From: Catellatospora sichuanensis
GTDB taxonomy: Bacteria; Actinomycetota; Actinomycetes; Mycobacteriales; Micromonosporaceae
Direction: 5' to 3'
DNA length: 64,000 nt
Assembly: GCF_007483665.1 (NCBI RefSeq)
Contig: NZ_ML660183.1
Location: forward strand, 295,393 to 359,392
Positions 43,579-52,521 of this stretch are shown one piece after another. A program made the translations under genes and the position numbers. Each line of letters opens with the position of its first letter. Within the stretch, counting starts at the first letter, position 1. The notes under the pieces were generated by a model, which saw nothing but the letters and a program-made list of their open reading frames with translations, was not told the origin of the DNA and did not search any database.

Positions 43579-44603
43579 CGCCCACCCCCGGAGCACTTGG
43601 CGGACGTGCCGTTGAGCGTCGCCGGGTTGAGCGTCTGCCCGGCGGCGACGACGCGGCCGTCGAAGTCGCACAGGTAGAAGTTGAACCAGGATCCGTACGA
43701 GGCGGTGCGGGTCAGCGCGTCGAGGCGGCCGGGCGCGGTCGCCAGCGTCTTCTCGATCACCTCGGTGTTGTCGATCAGCGTACCCGCGAGCTTGTTCAGC
43801 GCGGTGATGTCGGCGGCGACGCTGGGCCGGGCGTCGCGCAGCAGCGAGGAGGTCGCGTCGGCCAGACCGCTGAGGTTGGTCAGCGCGTCGCCGATCGCGG
43901 CACGGTCCCCGGCCAGGCCGGACACCAGCAGTTGCAGCTGCTTGACGGTCTCCGACAGCCGGGCGTCGCGCTCGTCGAGCGTGCCGAGCACCTTGTTCAG
44001 GTTGGTGATGACCCGGCCGATGACCTCGTCGCGGTCGGCGAGCGTGCCGGTCAGCGACGCGGTGCGCCGCAGCAGGTCGGCCACGGTGCCGCCCTCGCCC
44101 TGCAGCATCTTGATGATCTCGTACGCGAAGCCGTTCACCTCGTCCGGCGACAGGCCCGCGAACAGCGGCCGGAAGCCGTTGAAGACCACGGTCAGGTCCA
44201 AGGCGGGCGTGGTCTGCGCGAGCGGGATCAGCCCGTGCTCGGCCAGCGGGGCGGTGCCGCCCGGCCCCTCGGCCAGTGCCAGGTAGCGCTGGCCGACCAG
44301 GTCCCGGTAGCGGATCTTCGCGCGTACGCCCGCGGCCACCGCGACCTGCTCGTCGACGGTGAACTCCAGCTCCGCGACGGTGCGGTCGACCAGCCGGATC
44401 GCGGTCACCTCGCCGACCTTCACCCCGGCGATGCGCACGTCGTCGCCGACCAGCACACCCGTGACGTCGGTGAACCGGGCACGGTAGGTGTGCCCGCCGC
44501 CGAGCCCGAACGAGCCCAGCGTCTGTGCCAGCGCGCCGGTCAGCACCAGCGTGACCGCGGCGAACGCCAGCAGTTTGAGCAGCGGACCCCGGACGCCTCT
44601 CAC
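43575..44603 (-). CDS. mceB: MCE-family protein, MceB position
   Basis: This 342-residue protein starts at a GTG overlapping the mceA stop codon. Layout: membrane helix (LLAFAAVTLVLTGALAQTL), MCE domain (YRARFTDVTGVLVGDDVRIAGVKVGEV to GQRYLALAEG), helical region, and a short C-terminal segment SWFNFYLCDFDGRV with two Cys nearby (the C-x-x-x-D region and the final SAKCSGGGR), a feature of MceB proteins. Forms the complex with its neighbours. Confidence 0.92.
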   Translation of the reverse strand: MRGVRGPLLKLLAFAAVTLVLTGALAQTLGSFGLGGGHTYRARFTDVTGVLVGDDVRIAGVKVGEVTAIRLVDRTVAELEFTVDEQVAVAAGVRAKIRYRDLVGQRYLALAEGPGGTAPLAEHGLIPLAQTTPALDLTVVFNGFRPLFAGLSPDEVNGFAYEIIKMLQGEGGTVADLLRRTASLTGTLADRDEVIGRVITNLNKVLGTLDERDARLSETVKQLQLLVSGLAGDRAAIGDALTNLSGLADATSSLLRDARPSVAADITALNKLAGTLIDNTEVIEKTLATAPGRLDALTRTASYGSWFNFYLCDFDGRVVAAGQTLNPATLNGTSAKCSGGGR

Positions 44604-45850
44604 GACGCGTTCACCACCGTTCCACGCAGCAACGGGCCCCACAGCAGGACCGCGACATCGGGGACCTGCTCGGGACCGGCCCCCTGAGCCAGCCCGAGCA
44701 GTGGTTTGAGCAGTGCCTGCTCCTGCGCGGTGCCGGCTGAGCCCATGTCGGCGTACGGCAGCGGCGAGCGGTTCGCGCCGTACTCGTAGCCGTCGTCGAT
44801 CTGGTGCTGGGCGGCCGGGACCTTCGGGTCGGGCAGGCCGCGGCACTGCGGGCCGTCGTCGGCGCCGTAGACGGGCCGGTCGGCGGCGGTGTACTTGCCG
44901 TTGTCCCGGCCCACTTCGAGGGTGATGTGCATGCGGCCGGTGCTGAACACCTTCTCGACCCGCGGCTGCAGCGCGACCAGGCCGCGCATCAGGCACGGAT
45001 ACTCCGGGGCGTACGCCGCCAGCAGCTCCAGCACCGGGCGGCTGACCTGCCCGACCTGGATGATGCGCGCATCGTGGCGGTCCAGGAACTCCCGCCCGCG
45101 CCCGGCCAGGTCGGTGGTGTCGGCGAGGAAGCGGCTCAGCTCCGCACGCTGGTCGACGACGGTCCGCGCGGTGACGGTGACGTCGCGCAGCAGCGCCAGC
45201 AGGTCCGGCAGCGCGCCGTGGTAGACGTCGAGCACCTGGGTCAGCCGCTTGACGTCGGTCGCGATGACCGGCATCTGCTCGTTCAACGCGGCCAGGTAGG
45301 CGTTGGCGGTGCTCAGGTCACGGCCGAGCTGGTCCCCGCGGCCCTCCAGCGCGTACGCGAGCGCGCCGAGGGTCGCGGCGAGCTTGTCCGGCTTGATCGA
45401 CTGCAGCACGGGCAGTGCCCGGTCGAGCACCTGCTCCAGCTCCACGGCGCTCGCCGAGCGGTCCTGGTCGATGACCGCTCCGGCGCGCAGCCGCGGGCCG
45501 GAGGGCGCGACCGGCGGGACCAGCTCGACATATCGCTCGCCGAACAGCGTCTTGGGCAGCAGCCGGGCCGTGACGTCGGCCGGGACCGAGCCGATCAGCG
45601 CCGGGTCCAGCGCCAGCCGCAGCGTGGCGGCCTCGCCGTCGGCGCTGATCTCCCGCACGTCGCCGATGACGACACCGCGCAGTTTCACGTCGGCGCCCTC
45701 GGACAGCTGCATGCCGACGTGGTCGGTGCGCAGCGTCACCCAGTCCACCGGCGTGAACGCCCGCTGGTACACCAGCACCGACAACGCCAGCGCGCTCACC
45801 AGCACCAGGACGAAACCCGCCCCGAGCAACCGTTGCCTGATCTGCGTCAC
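44600..45850 (-). CDS. mceA: MCE-family protein, MceA position
   Basis: This 416-residue protein starts at a GTG four bases after yrbEB, giving VTQIRQRLLGAGFVLVLVSAL. The MCE domain reads VTLRTDHVGMQLSEGADVKLRGVVIGDV to GERYVELVPPV, followed by the helical region and a C-terminal domain of about 100 residues with CLMRGL and CRGLPDPKVP, as is usual for the MceA group. It is the first subunit of the six; the overlap chain onward to mceF means that the subunits are made in step. Confidence 0.92.
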   Translation of the reverse strand: MTQIRQRLLGAGFVLVLVSALALSVLVYQRAFTPVDWVTLRTDHVGMQLSEGADVKLRGVVIGDVREISADGEAATLRLALDPALIGSVPADVTARLLPKTLFGERYVELVPPVAPSGPRLRAGAVIDQDRSASAVELEQVLDRALPVLQSIKPDKLAATLGALAYALEGRGDQLGRDLSTANAYLAALNEQMPVIATDVKRLTQVLDVYHGALPDLLALLRDVTVTARTVVDQRAELSRFLADTTDLAGRGREFLDRHDARIIQVGQVSRPVLELLAAYAPEYPCLMRGLVALQPRVEKVFSTGRMHITLEVGRDNGKYTAADRPVYGADDGPQCRGLPDPKVPAAQHQIDDGYEYGANRSPLPYADMGSAGTAQEQALLKPLLGLAQGAGPEQVPDVAVLLWGPLLRGTVVNAS

Positions 45851-45854
45851 GCCG

Positions 45855-46652
45855 TCACCCCGCGATCCGCACGGTGGTGCCCGCGCCCCAGATGGCCAGC
45901 GAGAGGAAGAAGTCGACGATGTTGACCGCGACGATGGCGGTACGCACCGCGCGGCCGACCGCGATGCCGACACCGGCCGGGCCGCCGCTCGCGGTGAACC
46001 CGTAGTAGCAGTGGATCAGCACCACCAGCACGCTGAACACAAGCACCTTGCCGAACGACCAGAGCACGTCGCCGGGCGGCAGGAACAGGTCGAAGTAGTA
46101 GTCGTAGGTGCCCGGCGACTGCCCGAAGTACACGGTCGCGATGCCGCGGGTCGCGAGGTAGCTGGCCAGCAGGCCGAGCACGTACAGCGGGATCACCGCG
46201 ACGAAGCCGGCGATCATCCGGGTGGTGACCAGGAACGGCACCGACGGGATCGCCATCACCTCGAGCGCGTCGACCTCCTCGGAGATGCGCATCGCGCCCA
46301 GCTGCGCGGTGAAGCCGCAGCCCACCGTCGCCGACAGGGCCAGCGCCGCGACCAGCGGCGAGATCTCCCGGGTGTTGAAGTAGGCCGAGATGAAGCCGGT
46401 GAAGGCACTGCTGCCGAGCTGGTTGAGCGCCTGGTAGCCCTGCAGGCCGACCTCGGTCCCGGTGAAGAAGGTCAGGAAGCAGATCACGCCGATGGTGCCG
46501 CCGACCACGGCCAGGCCGCCGGTGCCGAAGCTGATCTCCGCCAGCAGGCGGGCCACCTCGCGCTTGTACCGGCGCAGCGTGCGCGGCGTCCACGCCGCCG
46601 CCTTCAGGTAGAAGGCCAGCTGGCCGCCGAGATCGTCCAACAGCCGCCACAT
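45855..46652 (-). CDS. yrbEB: MlaE/YrbE-family permease, second
   Basis: This 265-residue permease of the MCE importer has five to six helices. The conserved coupling segment, GCGFTAQLGAMRISEEVDALEVMAI, lies near residue 110 and matches the family's G-x-x-x-x-A-x-L-G-x-M-x-x-x-E-E-x-D-A-L. It is separated from yrbEA by one base. With yrbEA it forms the transmembrane part that the ATPase drives. Confidence 0.95.
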   Translation of the reverse strand: MWRLLDDLGGQLAFYLKAAAWTPRTLRRYKREVARLLAEISFGTGGLAVVGGTIGVICFLTFFTGTEVGLQGYQALNQLGSSAFTGFISAYFNTREISPLVAALALSATVGCGFTAQLGAMRISEEVDALEVMAIPSVPFLVTTRMIAGFVAVIPLYVLGLLASYLATRGIATVYFGQSPGTYDYYFDLFLPPGDVLWSFGKVLVFSVLVVLIHCYYGFTASGGPAGVGIAVGRAVRTAIVAVNIVDFFLSLAIWGAGTTVRIAG

Positions 46653-46653
46653 G

Positions 46654-47412
46654 TCAGGACCCCTTCTGCGGCACGACCTGGAAGTACACCGCGGTCAGCA
46701 CGAAGTTCAGCGCGAACAGCAGCATGAAAGTGATCACCACGGACTGGTTGACGGCGTCGCCGACGCCCTTGGGCCCGCCCTTGGCGTTCATCCCCAGGTA
46801 GGTCGCCACGAGCGCGGCCACCAGGCCGAAGACCAGCGCCTTCAGCTCTCCGGAGATCAGGTCGGGCAGCTGCCCGAGCGCCTGGAAGCTGGCCAGGTAC
46901 GCCCCCGGCGTGCCGCCCTGCATGATCACGTTGAAGAAGTAGCCGCCGGACACGCCGACGACGCTGACCACGCCGTTGAGCAGGACCGCGACCAGCATCG
47001 ACGCCAGCACCCGCGGCACGACGAGGCGGTGCACCGGGTCGATGCCCAGCACCCGCATCGCGTCCAGCTCCTCACGGATCTTGCGAGCGCCGAGGTCGGC
47101 GCAGATCGCCGAGCCGCCCGCCCCCGCGATGATCAGCGCGGTCACGATCGGACCCGCCTCGCGCACCACCGCCAGCACCGACGCCGCGCCGGTGAACGAC
47201 TGCGCCCCGAGCTGACGCACCAGCGAACCCAGCTGCAGCGCGATCACCGCACCGAACGGGATCGACACCAGCGCCGCCGGCATGATCGACACCGACGACA
47301 GGAACCACGCCTGCTGCACGAACTCGCGCACCTGCCACGGCCTGCGGAACAGTGCCCGCATCGTGTTCCCGCAGAAGATCAGGAAACCGCCGACGGCGGC
47401 CAGCGCGCTCAT
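46654..47412 (-). CDS. yrbEA: MlaE/YrbE-family permease, first
   Basis: This 252-residue permease has six helices and the coupling segment GGSAICADLGARKIREELDAMRVLGI near residue 100, the standard YrbE signature. I chose the ATG at 47412, closely preceded by GAGGGGAAGG. It lies 103 bases after the ATPase gene. The C-terminus (FALNFVLTAVYFQ) is the last helix. Confidence 0.95.
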   Translation of the reverse strand: MSALAAVGGFLIFCGNTMRALFRRPWQVREFVQQAWFLSSVSIMPAALVSIPFGAVIALQLGSLVRQLGAQSFTGAASVLAVVREAGPIVTALIIAGAGGSAICADLGARKIREELDAMRVLGIDPVHRLVVPRVLASMLVAVLLNGVVSVVGVSGGYFFNVIMQGGTPGAYLASFQALGQLPDLISGELKALVFGLVAALVATYLGMNAKGGPKGVGDAVNQSVVITFMLLFALNFVLTAVYFQVVPQKGS

Positions 47413-47515
47413 GCCTTCCCCTCGCTGCGCTCGTCGGCGGTATGCCCACAAGTCCGCTCGAGTCGCCCAGCGCGTTCTCCGTCGGCACGAGAACAGGTCC
47501 TCGTGATGGGCTCGC

Positions 47516-48472
47516 TCATACCCACTCCTCCACGGCGACGGGGCGGAACGAGCCCGGCGGCGGTGTCACGCCGTTGGCCGCACACCACTGGCCGGGGATC
47601 CGCTCGGCCCGGCGCGGGCCGTCGTCCGACGGGCGCAGCTGCAGCGGGATCGGCGGCAGTGCGGCCAGGCGCTGGCCGGACGCGGCCTCGGCGGCCAGCT
47701 CGTCGGCGTCCTTCTCCTCGGACATCCCGATCGGGCCGACCCGCTGGGCGTTGAGGAACTGCCGGACCACCGGCTCGGTGCTCGACAGCAGCATCTCCCG
47801 CGGCCCGAACATGGCCAGGTGCCCGTGATAGATCAGCCCGATGTTGTCGGGCACCGTACGGGCGGTGTTGATGTCGTGCGTGACGATCAGGAACGTCGCG
47901 TCGAGCTGCTGGTTCAGATCCACGATCAGCTGGTTCAGGTACGCCGTGCGCACCGGGTCCAGGCCCGAGTCGGGCTCGTCGAACAGCACTATCTGCGGGT
48001 CGAGCACCAGCGCACGGGCCAGCCCGGCCCGCTTGCGCATACCCCCGGAGATCTCACCCGGCAGCTTGCGCTCCGCGCCGGTCAGGCCGACCATGTCCAG
48101 CTTCTCCGCGACGATCGCGCGGACCTCCGCCTCGGTCTTGCGGGTGTGCTCGCGCAGCGGGAACGCCACGTTGTCGTAGATGTCCATCGAGCCGAACAGC
48201 GCGCCGTCCTGGAACAGCACCCCGAACAGCTTGCGCACCTCGTAGAGTTCCCGCTCGGGCAGCGCGGGCAGGTCCCGGCCCTCGATCCAGATCGAGCCGC
48301 GGTCCGGGCGCAGCAGCCCGACCAGGGTCTTCAGGAACACCGACTTGCCCGTGCCGGAGGGCCCGAGCAGCACCGAGATCTCGCCCGCGGGCAGGGTCAG
48401 GGAGACGTCCGACCACACGGGCGTACGCCCGAACGACTTCGTCAGCCCCTCGACCCGCACCTCGACGCCCAC
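47516..48472 (-). CDS. ABC ATPase of the MCE importer (Mkl/MlaF-like)
   Basis: This 318-residue ATPase powers the YrbE pair. Walker A is GPSGTGKS near residue 37, the signature is ISGGMRKRAGLARAL near residue 142 (SGGMRKR in place of SGGQ, as in Mkl/MlaF) and Walker B is IVLFDEPDSGLD near residue 165, then VTHD. A C-terminal extension of about 80 residues ends with a W-C-rich part and is typical of actinobacterial Mkl proteins. I chose the GTG at 48472, six bases after GGAGGG. It is the first gene of the operon, divergent from the sigma factor gene. Confidence 0.93.
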   Translation of the reverse strand: MGVEVRVEGLTKSFGRTPVWSDVSLTLPAGEISVLLGPSGTGKSVFLKTLVGLLRPDRGSIWIEGRDLPALPERELYEVRKLFGVLFQDGALFGSMDIYDNVAFPLREHTRKTEAEVRAIVAEKLDMVGLTGAERKLPGEISGGMRKRAGLARALVLDPQIVLFDEPDSGLDPVRTAYLNQLIVDLNQQLDATFLIVTHDINTARTVPDNIGLIYHGHLAMFGPREMLLSSTEPVVRQFLNAQRVGPIGMSEEKDADELAAEAASGQRLAALPPIPLQLRPSDDGPRRAERIPGQWCAANGVTPPPGSFRPVAVEEWV

Positions 48473-48583
48473 CGCGCTCCCTCCGTAGTCCGCCCTCACA
48501 TATCGCTGCCGGGGCGCGCGGTGTTACACGAGAATTTCGCGTGATCGTCCGGGCTCGGGTTTCTGCGTCCGGCCGCAGGCCGA

Positions 48584-48607
48584 TAGGGTGCACGTACTCG
48601 TACGTGC
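48584..48607 (+). promoter_or_regulatory. promoter and palindromic operator of the sigma factor gene
   Basis: TAGGGT (48584-48589) is a good -10 box, and the perfect palindrome GCACGTAC-TC-GTACGTGC (48590-48607) lies immediately behind it across the likely start of transcription. The intergenic region is shared with the mce operon. Confidence 0.65.
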
Positions 48608-48646
48608 GGCGCGGCGGTCGGGGACCCGGGAGGAGGTGTCGTCGCC

Positions 48647-49264
48647 TTGACCTGGTCGGAGACCGAACTCGTGGCTCGCGCCACCCGCGGCGAGGCCGAC
48701 GCCACCGCCACCCTGCTGGCCGACGTGCGCCCCGGCGTGATCCGCTACTGCCGGGCCCGACTCGGGCCGGTCGGCGGTGCGTACACCACCGCCGACGACG
48801 TGGCCCAGGACGTCTGCATCGCGCTGCTGCAGGCGCTGCCCCGCTACCGGCAGCAGGGCGTGCCGTTCTCCGCCTTCGTGTACGGCATCTCCGCCCGCAA
48901 GGTCGCTGACGCCCAGCGCGCAGCGATGCGGCACCTGACCGCCGCCGTGCCGGCGCAGCGCACCGAGGCCGACCCGCTCGACCAGCCCGACGACACCCCC
49001 GGCCCGGAGCAGCAGGCGCTGGAGAACGACCAGGCCCGCCGCCTCGCCCGCCTGCTCAGCCTGCTCCCGGACCCGCAACGGGAGATCATCGTGTTGCGGG
49101 TCGCGGTCGGCCTCACCGCCGACGAGGTCGGCGTCTCCCTCAACATGTCGGCCGGAGCCGTCCGCGTCGCCCAGTCCCGGGCACTGGCCCGGCTACGCGC
49201 GCTCGCCGACGACCTGCGCGAGGACGTCGCGCAGCAACCGACCCTGGAGCGGAGGCCCGCATGA
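48647..49264 (+). CDS. sigD: SigD-type ECF sigma factor
   Basis: This 205-residue sigma factor has region 2 ([15 protein letters not shown], then [43 protein letters not shown], residues 25-90) and region 4 ([46 protein letters not shown], residues 145-190 in outline). Length, motifs and the RsdA-like partner point to the SigD/ShbA group that drives ribosomal or housekeeping sigma genes in actinobacteria. It starts at a TTG, ten bases after AGGAGG, as no ATG or GTG fits. The stop overlaps the anti-sigma start. The palindrome upstream suggests added control. Confidence 0.88.
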   Translation: MTWSETELVARATRGEADATATLLADVRPGVIRYCRARLGPVGGAYTTADDVAQDVCIALLQALPRYRQQGVPFSAFVYGISARKVADAQRAAMRHLTAAVPAQRTEADPLDQPDDTPGPEQQALENDQARRLARLLSLLPDPQREIIVLRVAVGLTADEVGVSLNMSAGAVRVAQSRALARLRALADDLREDVAQQPTLERRPA

Positions 49265-50175
49265 GCACGCTCGACCGCGACGACGCGCTGCTGGACGGGC
49301 TCGGCCTGGGCGGGGCCGCCCACTCCGACGACCTGCTCGCCGGGATGCTGGCCGCCTGGCGTGACGACCTCGCCGAACCGCCGTACGCGCCCGCCCTCGC
49401 CCTCGACATCGCCGAGCAGGCGGCCCTGGCCGAAGCGATCGACCTGGACGAGGACTCCTTCGAGGAGCCGGCGGCGACGATGCTGCGGCCCGCCGCCTCG
49501 GGTCACCCGGTCGCCGCGACCCACGTGGTCACCGCGGGCGAGCCCGCGACGGGACGTCATGGCGCGCCGGGATCCTCGCGGCCGTCCGCTCGCCGCGGCG
49601 GCGCGGCGCGACCGGTGCGAGGGGGGCGGCTGCGTCCGGGACGCCTGCTGCTCGCGGCAGCGTTACTGATCGCCGTGCTCGGCGGCGGAGTCGTCGTCGG
49701 GGCCGGGGCCGGGCGGCCCGGCACCCCGCTGTGGCCGGTGACGCAGCTCGTCTACACCGAGCGTGCCGACTCCCGTGTCGCCGCGCAGGAGACGGAGGAA
49801 CTGCTGGCGCGGGCTGACCGTGCCCTGCGGGAGCAGCGGCACGGCGACGCCGAGCAGTTGCTCCGCCAGGCCTGGGACCAGCTCGGACAGGTCCGCGAGA
49901 AGTCGGACCACCAGCGGCTGCGCACGGAGCTGATGCGTCTGCTGGCCGCCTTCGCCGGGGTCACCGCACCGCCGAGCACGCCATCCGCGCCGCCGACGCC
50001 CGGCAACTTGCCGCGCCCGGCCGGCGGCACGACCGCACCGACCCCGGCACCGACCGAAGCGCCGGCGCCCAGCCCCACGCCGGGTGCCGGTGGCCTCCTG
50101 CCGAGCCTGCCGCCACTGCTGCCGGACCTGCTGCCGATCCTGCCGTCGCTGCTGCCGGACCTGCCGCTGTTGTGA
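49261..50175 (+). CDS. rsdA: RsdA-like anti-sigma factor
   Basis: This 304-residue membrane protein begins with a cytoplasmic segment holding [31 protein letters not shown] (residues 6-36 in outline), which matches the sigma-binding part of RsdA. A long disordered linker, one membrane helix ([21 protein letters not shown], residues 127-147) and an outer domain with a helical pair follow. The C-terminus is a striking Leu/Pro tail ([20 protein letters not shown] and so on). It would hold SigD at the membrane and release it after proteolysis. The ATG overlaps the sigD stop. Confidence 0.85.
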   Translation: MSTLDRDDALLDGLGLGGAAHSDDLLAGMLAAWRDDLAEPPYAPALALDIAEQAALAEAIDLDEDSFEEPAATMLRPAASGHPVAATHVVTAGEPATGRHGAPGSSRPSARRGGAARPVRGGRLRPGRLLLAAALLIAVLGGGVVVGAGAGRPGTPLWPVTQLVYTERADSRVAAQETEELLARADRALREQRHGDAEQLLRQAWDQLGQVREKSDHQRLRTELMRLLAAFAGVTAPPSTPSAPPTPGNLPRPAGGTTAPTPAPTEAPAPSPTPGAGGLLPSLPPLLPDLLPILPSLLPDLPLL

Positions 50176-50270
50176 GGCACACGCGCCTCGCCCCGGCCTT
50201 GAGCCACGCCCTCGTATGCCGCTGCGGCTGAAACCGCCGAGGGTCGTGGCAGGTCACCTCGGAGCTGAAA

Positions 50271-50312
50271 CACCGGAGCTCCACCCGTGTGGGCACGGGC
50301 GGAGCTCCGGTG
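50271..50312. terminator. two-way terminator hairpin
   Basis: Arms of CACCGGAGCTCC and CCCGTG with their complements, separated by single mismatched bases (A and C), enclose a TGGG loop, between the convergent rsdA and surface-protein genes. Confidence 0.75.
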
Positions 50313-50337
50313 CGAGAGCACGATCAGGTGCCCCGGA

Positions 50338-52071
50338 TCAGGGGCAGCTCAGGACCGCGTCGAGCGGGTCGGCGCTGCACAGGTCGAAACCCGGTCCGCC
50401 GTCGGCGTTGTCGTTGCCGGACACCTTGTCATCGATCTTGATGAGGTCGTTGCCGGCTTCGCCGTACACCATGTCGTCGCCCTTGCCACCGCTGAGCAGG
50501 TCGGTGCCGGGGCCGCCGTAGATGATGTCGTTGCCGCCCTTGCCGTTGATGATGTCGTTGCCGCCGAGGCCGCAGATGACGTCGTCGCCGAGCGTGCCGT
50601 TGATGATGTCGGTCCGCGCGGTGCCGGTGATGGTGCACAGCGGAGTGGTCGGGCCGATGTCGGTGTCCGCGATGGCGGTGTTGTTCATGACGTCCGGGTC
50701 GGACGTGGCGCTGGTGATGCTGCTGCGGTTGGAGATGCGGCCGGTGGCCGTCGCGTCGACCTTCACCACCAGCGTGAACACCGCGACCGGATCCCCGGCC
50801 GCGACGACGGCCCTGGTCGCGGTGACCTCGCCGGTGCCGCCGACCGGTGGCACCGTGCCGAGCGCCCAGCCTGCCGCGGCGGTGAAGGACACGAACGTCG
50901 TGTTCGCCGGGATCTCGTCGCGCATGACCACGGACTGCGCCGCGTCGGGTCCGCTGTTGCCGACCGAGATCGTGTAGGTCAGCGTCGCTCCCGGGACGAC
51001 CGGGTCCGGGAAGTCGGTCTTCGTGATGGCCAGGTTCGCCGACGGCTGACGCACCGTGGTCGTCGTCGCGGCGCTGTTGTTGTCGCTGTCGGGGTCGGTC
51101 GAGTCGCTGCCGGCGGTGGCGGTGTTCGTGATCGTGCCGGTCGCCCCCGCGGCTACGAGCACCGTGATGGTGAACGTGACCTGCGCGCCGTCGGCGAGGG
51201 TCGCCGCGTCCGCGGTCACCGTTCCCCCGCTGCCCACGGCTGGCGTGTCGAGCGTCCAGCCGGCGGAAGAAACGGTGGCCGACACGAACGTGGTGCCTGC
51301 CGGCAGGGTGTCTGTCATCTCCACGGCCTGCGCGTCGTCGGGACCCTCGTTGGTCACCGTGACGGTGTACGTGATCTGCTGTCCCGCCGTGACCGGGTCC
51401 GGTGAATCGCTCTTCGTCACCACGAGGTCCGCCACGCCGACAACCGGTGGGCTGTTACGCGGGTTGGGCGCTGCGACGGTGAAGTCGACGCTGTTGTCGT
51501 CGGTGTCGGCGGCCCCGGCGTCATCGCGCAGCGCGGCCGAGCTGTTGCTCAGCAGCGGCGCCCGGCCGGCGCCCTCGTACGACGAGGCCGTAGGGCCGTA
51601 ACCGACGAAGTCGCGCACCCCGGCGAGCGTGGCGCAGCCGGTCCCGCAGGTGAGCGTGGTCTGGTTGGTGACCAGGGCGACCTTGCCGGCGGTCGCGTTC
51701 ATCGCAATGTTGTCGGCGACGTTCGGGGCGGGCAGCGGCGTCGTGCCCGCGTTGCCCTGCGCCTGCTGGACCAGGTAGTACGCACCGGGCATGATCACCC
51801 CGGTCAGCGGCGTGGTCTGCCACGAGTTGCCTCCGGCGCTGGCGTACTGGACCGACCACCCGCTCACGTCGACCTGGGCGGGCCCGCGATTGAACAGCTC
51901 GATGAAGTCGTTGGTGTACGTCGCACCGATGTTGCCGCCACCGCCGTACACCTGGCTGATGACGATGTCGGGCGAGACGGCCAGCGCGGGCACGGGCAGG
52001 AACAGTCCCGCGACTCCTGCCGACAGGCTGACCACGGCGGCCGAAGCCACCCTGCGGACCCACTGACGCAT
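50338..52071 (-). CDS. secreted lamin-tail/DUF11/RTX protein
   Basis: This 577-residue exported protein starts at an ATG preceded by GAGGAGG, with a signal peptide ending near PALA (residue 31). Residues 35-190 form a lamin-tail domain (VISQVYGGGGN, FIELFNRG, VDVSGWSVQY). Two DUF11 repeats follow (about 210-330 and 335-460), each with a V-x-K-S/T-D-x-P-D-P-V opening and an NTAT/NRSS ending. The last 110 residues carry RTX-type calcium-binding nonapeptides (GLGGNDIINGKGGNDIIYGG, GGKGDDMVYGEAGNDLI), about five repeats. Few Gram-positives join RTX to DUF11 in one short protein. It probably acts as an adhesin or scaffold in the envelope; no anchor is seen. Confidence 0.85.
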   Translation of the reverse strand: MRQWVRRVASAAVVSLSAGVAGLFLPVPALAVSPDIVISQVYGGGGNIGATYTNDFIELFNRGPAQVDVSGWSVQYASAGGNSWQTTPLTGVIMPGAYYLVQQAQGNAGTTPLPAPNVADNIAMNATAGKVALVTNQTTLTCGTGCATLAGVRDFVGYGPTASSYEGAGRAPLLSNSSAALRDDAGAADTDDNSVDFTVAAPNPRNSPPVVGVADLVVTKSDSPDPVTAGQQITYTVTVTNEGPDDAQAVEMTDTLPAGTTFVSATVSSAGWTLDTPAVGSGGTVTADAATLADGAQVTFTITVLVAAGATGTITNTATAGSDSTDPDSDNNSAATTTTVRQPSANLAITKTDFPDPVVPGATLTYTISVGNSGPDAAQSVVMRDEIPANTTFVSFTAAAGWALGTVPPVGGTGEVTATRAVVAAGDPVAVFTLVVKVDATATGRISNRSSITSATSDPDVMNNTAIADTDIGPTTPLCTITGTARTDIINGTLGDDVICGLGGNDIINGKGGNDIIYGGPGTDLLSGGKGDDMVYGEAGNDLIKIDDKVSGNDNADGGPGFDLCSADPLDAVLSCP

Positions 52072-52173
52072 GTGTACCTCCTCGAGCCCCGGACTGGGGA
52101 CCTGCTACTCCTGTCCGATCAACTGGGCATGCCCGAGATGGTTACTTAATGCAAGTGCGCGACTACTGATTGT

Positions 52174-52515
52174 TCAGTCGATGATGCCGTTGCAGCGTGC
52201 CTGCCACAGCTCGCGCCGCGCCTGCCTGGTGCCCAGATTCCGCAGCCCGGAGACGGCCCAGAACCGCAGCGACGTGTCGTCCCCGTAGAGGTGCTCCCGG
52301 AACACCGGCAGGGCCGCTTCCGACCGCGCCCCGCCCAGCAGTTCCAGCAGCCAGCACCGCAGGCCGTGGTCCTCCTGCTCCCGCTCGAAGGCGGCGATCA
52401 GCTCAGGCACGTACCCCGCCGCGTGCGGCAGCAGATCATGGAAGCCGTCCTCCATCTCCTGCGGGTCGCGCGAGCGCATCAGCCGCATGCAGTCCCGGAA
52501 GAACTTCGACACCAC
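52174..52515 (-). CDS. short HEAT-repeat-like protein
   Basis: This 113-residue helical protein reads as about three HEAT-like units: DGFHDLLPHAAGYVPELIAAFERE, LRCWLLELLGGARSEAALPVFREHLYG and DTSLRFWAVSGLRNLGTRQARRELWQAR. It lies six bases after the DUF6939-like gene and is presumably co-transcribed. The start is a GTG pair (52515 or 52512) without a strong ribosome binding site. Function unknown. Confidence 0.7.
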   Translation of the reverse strand: MVSKFFRDCMRLMRSRDPQEMEDGFHDLLPHAAGYVPELIAAFEREQEDHGLRCWLLELLGGARSEAALPVFREHLYGDDTSLRFWAVSGLRNLGTRQARRELWQARCNGIID

Positions 52516-52521
52516 CGCACG

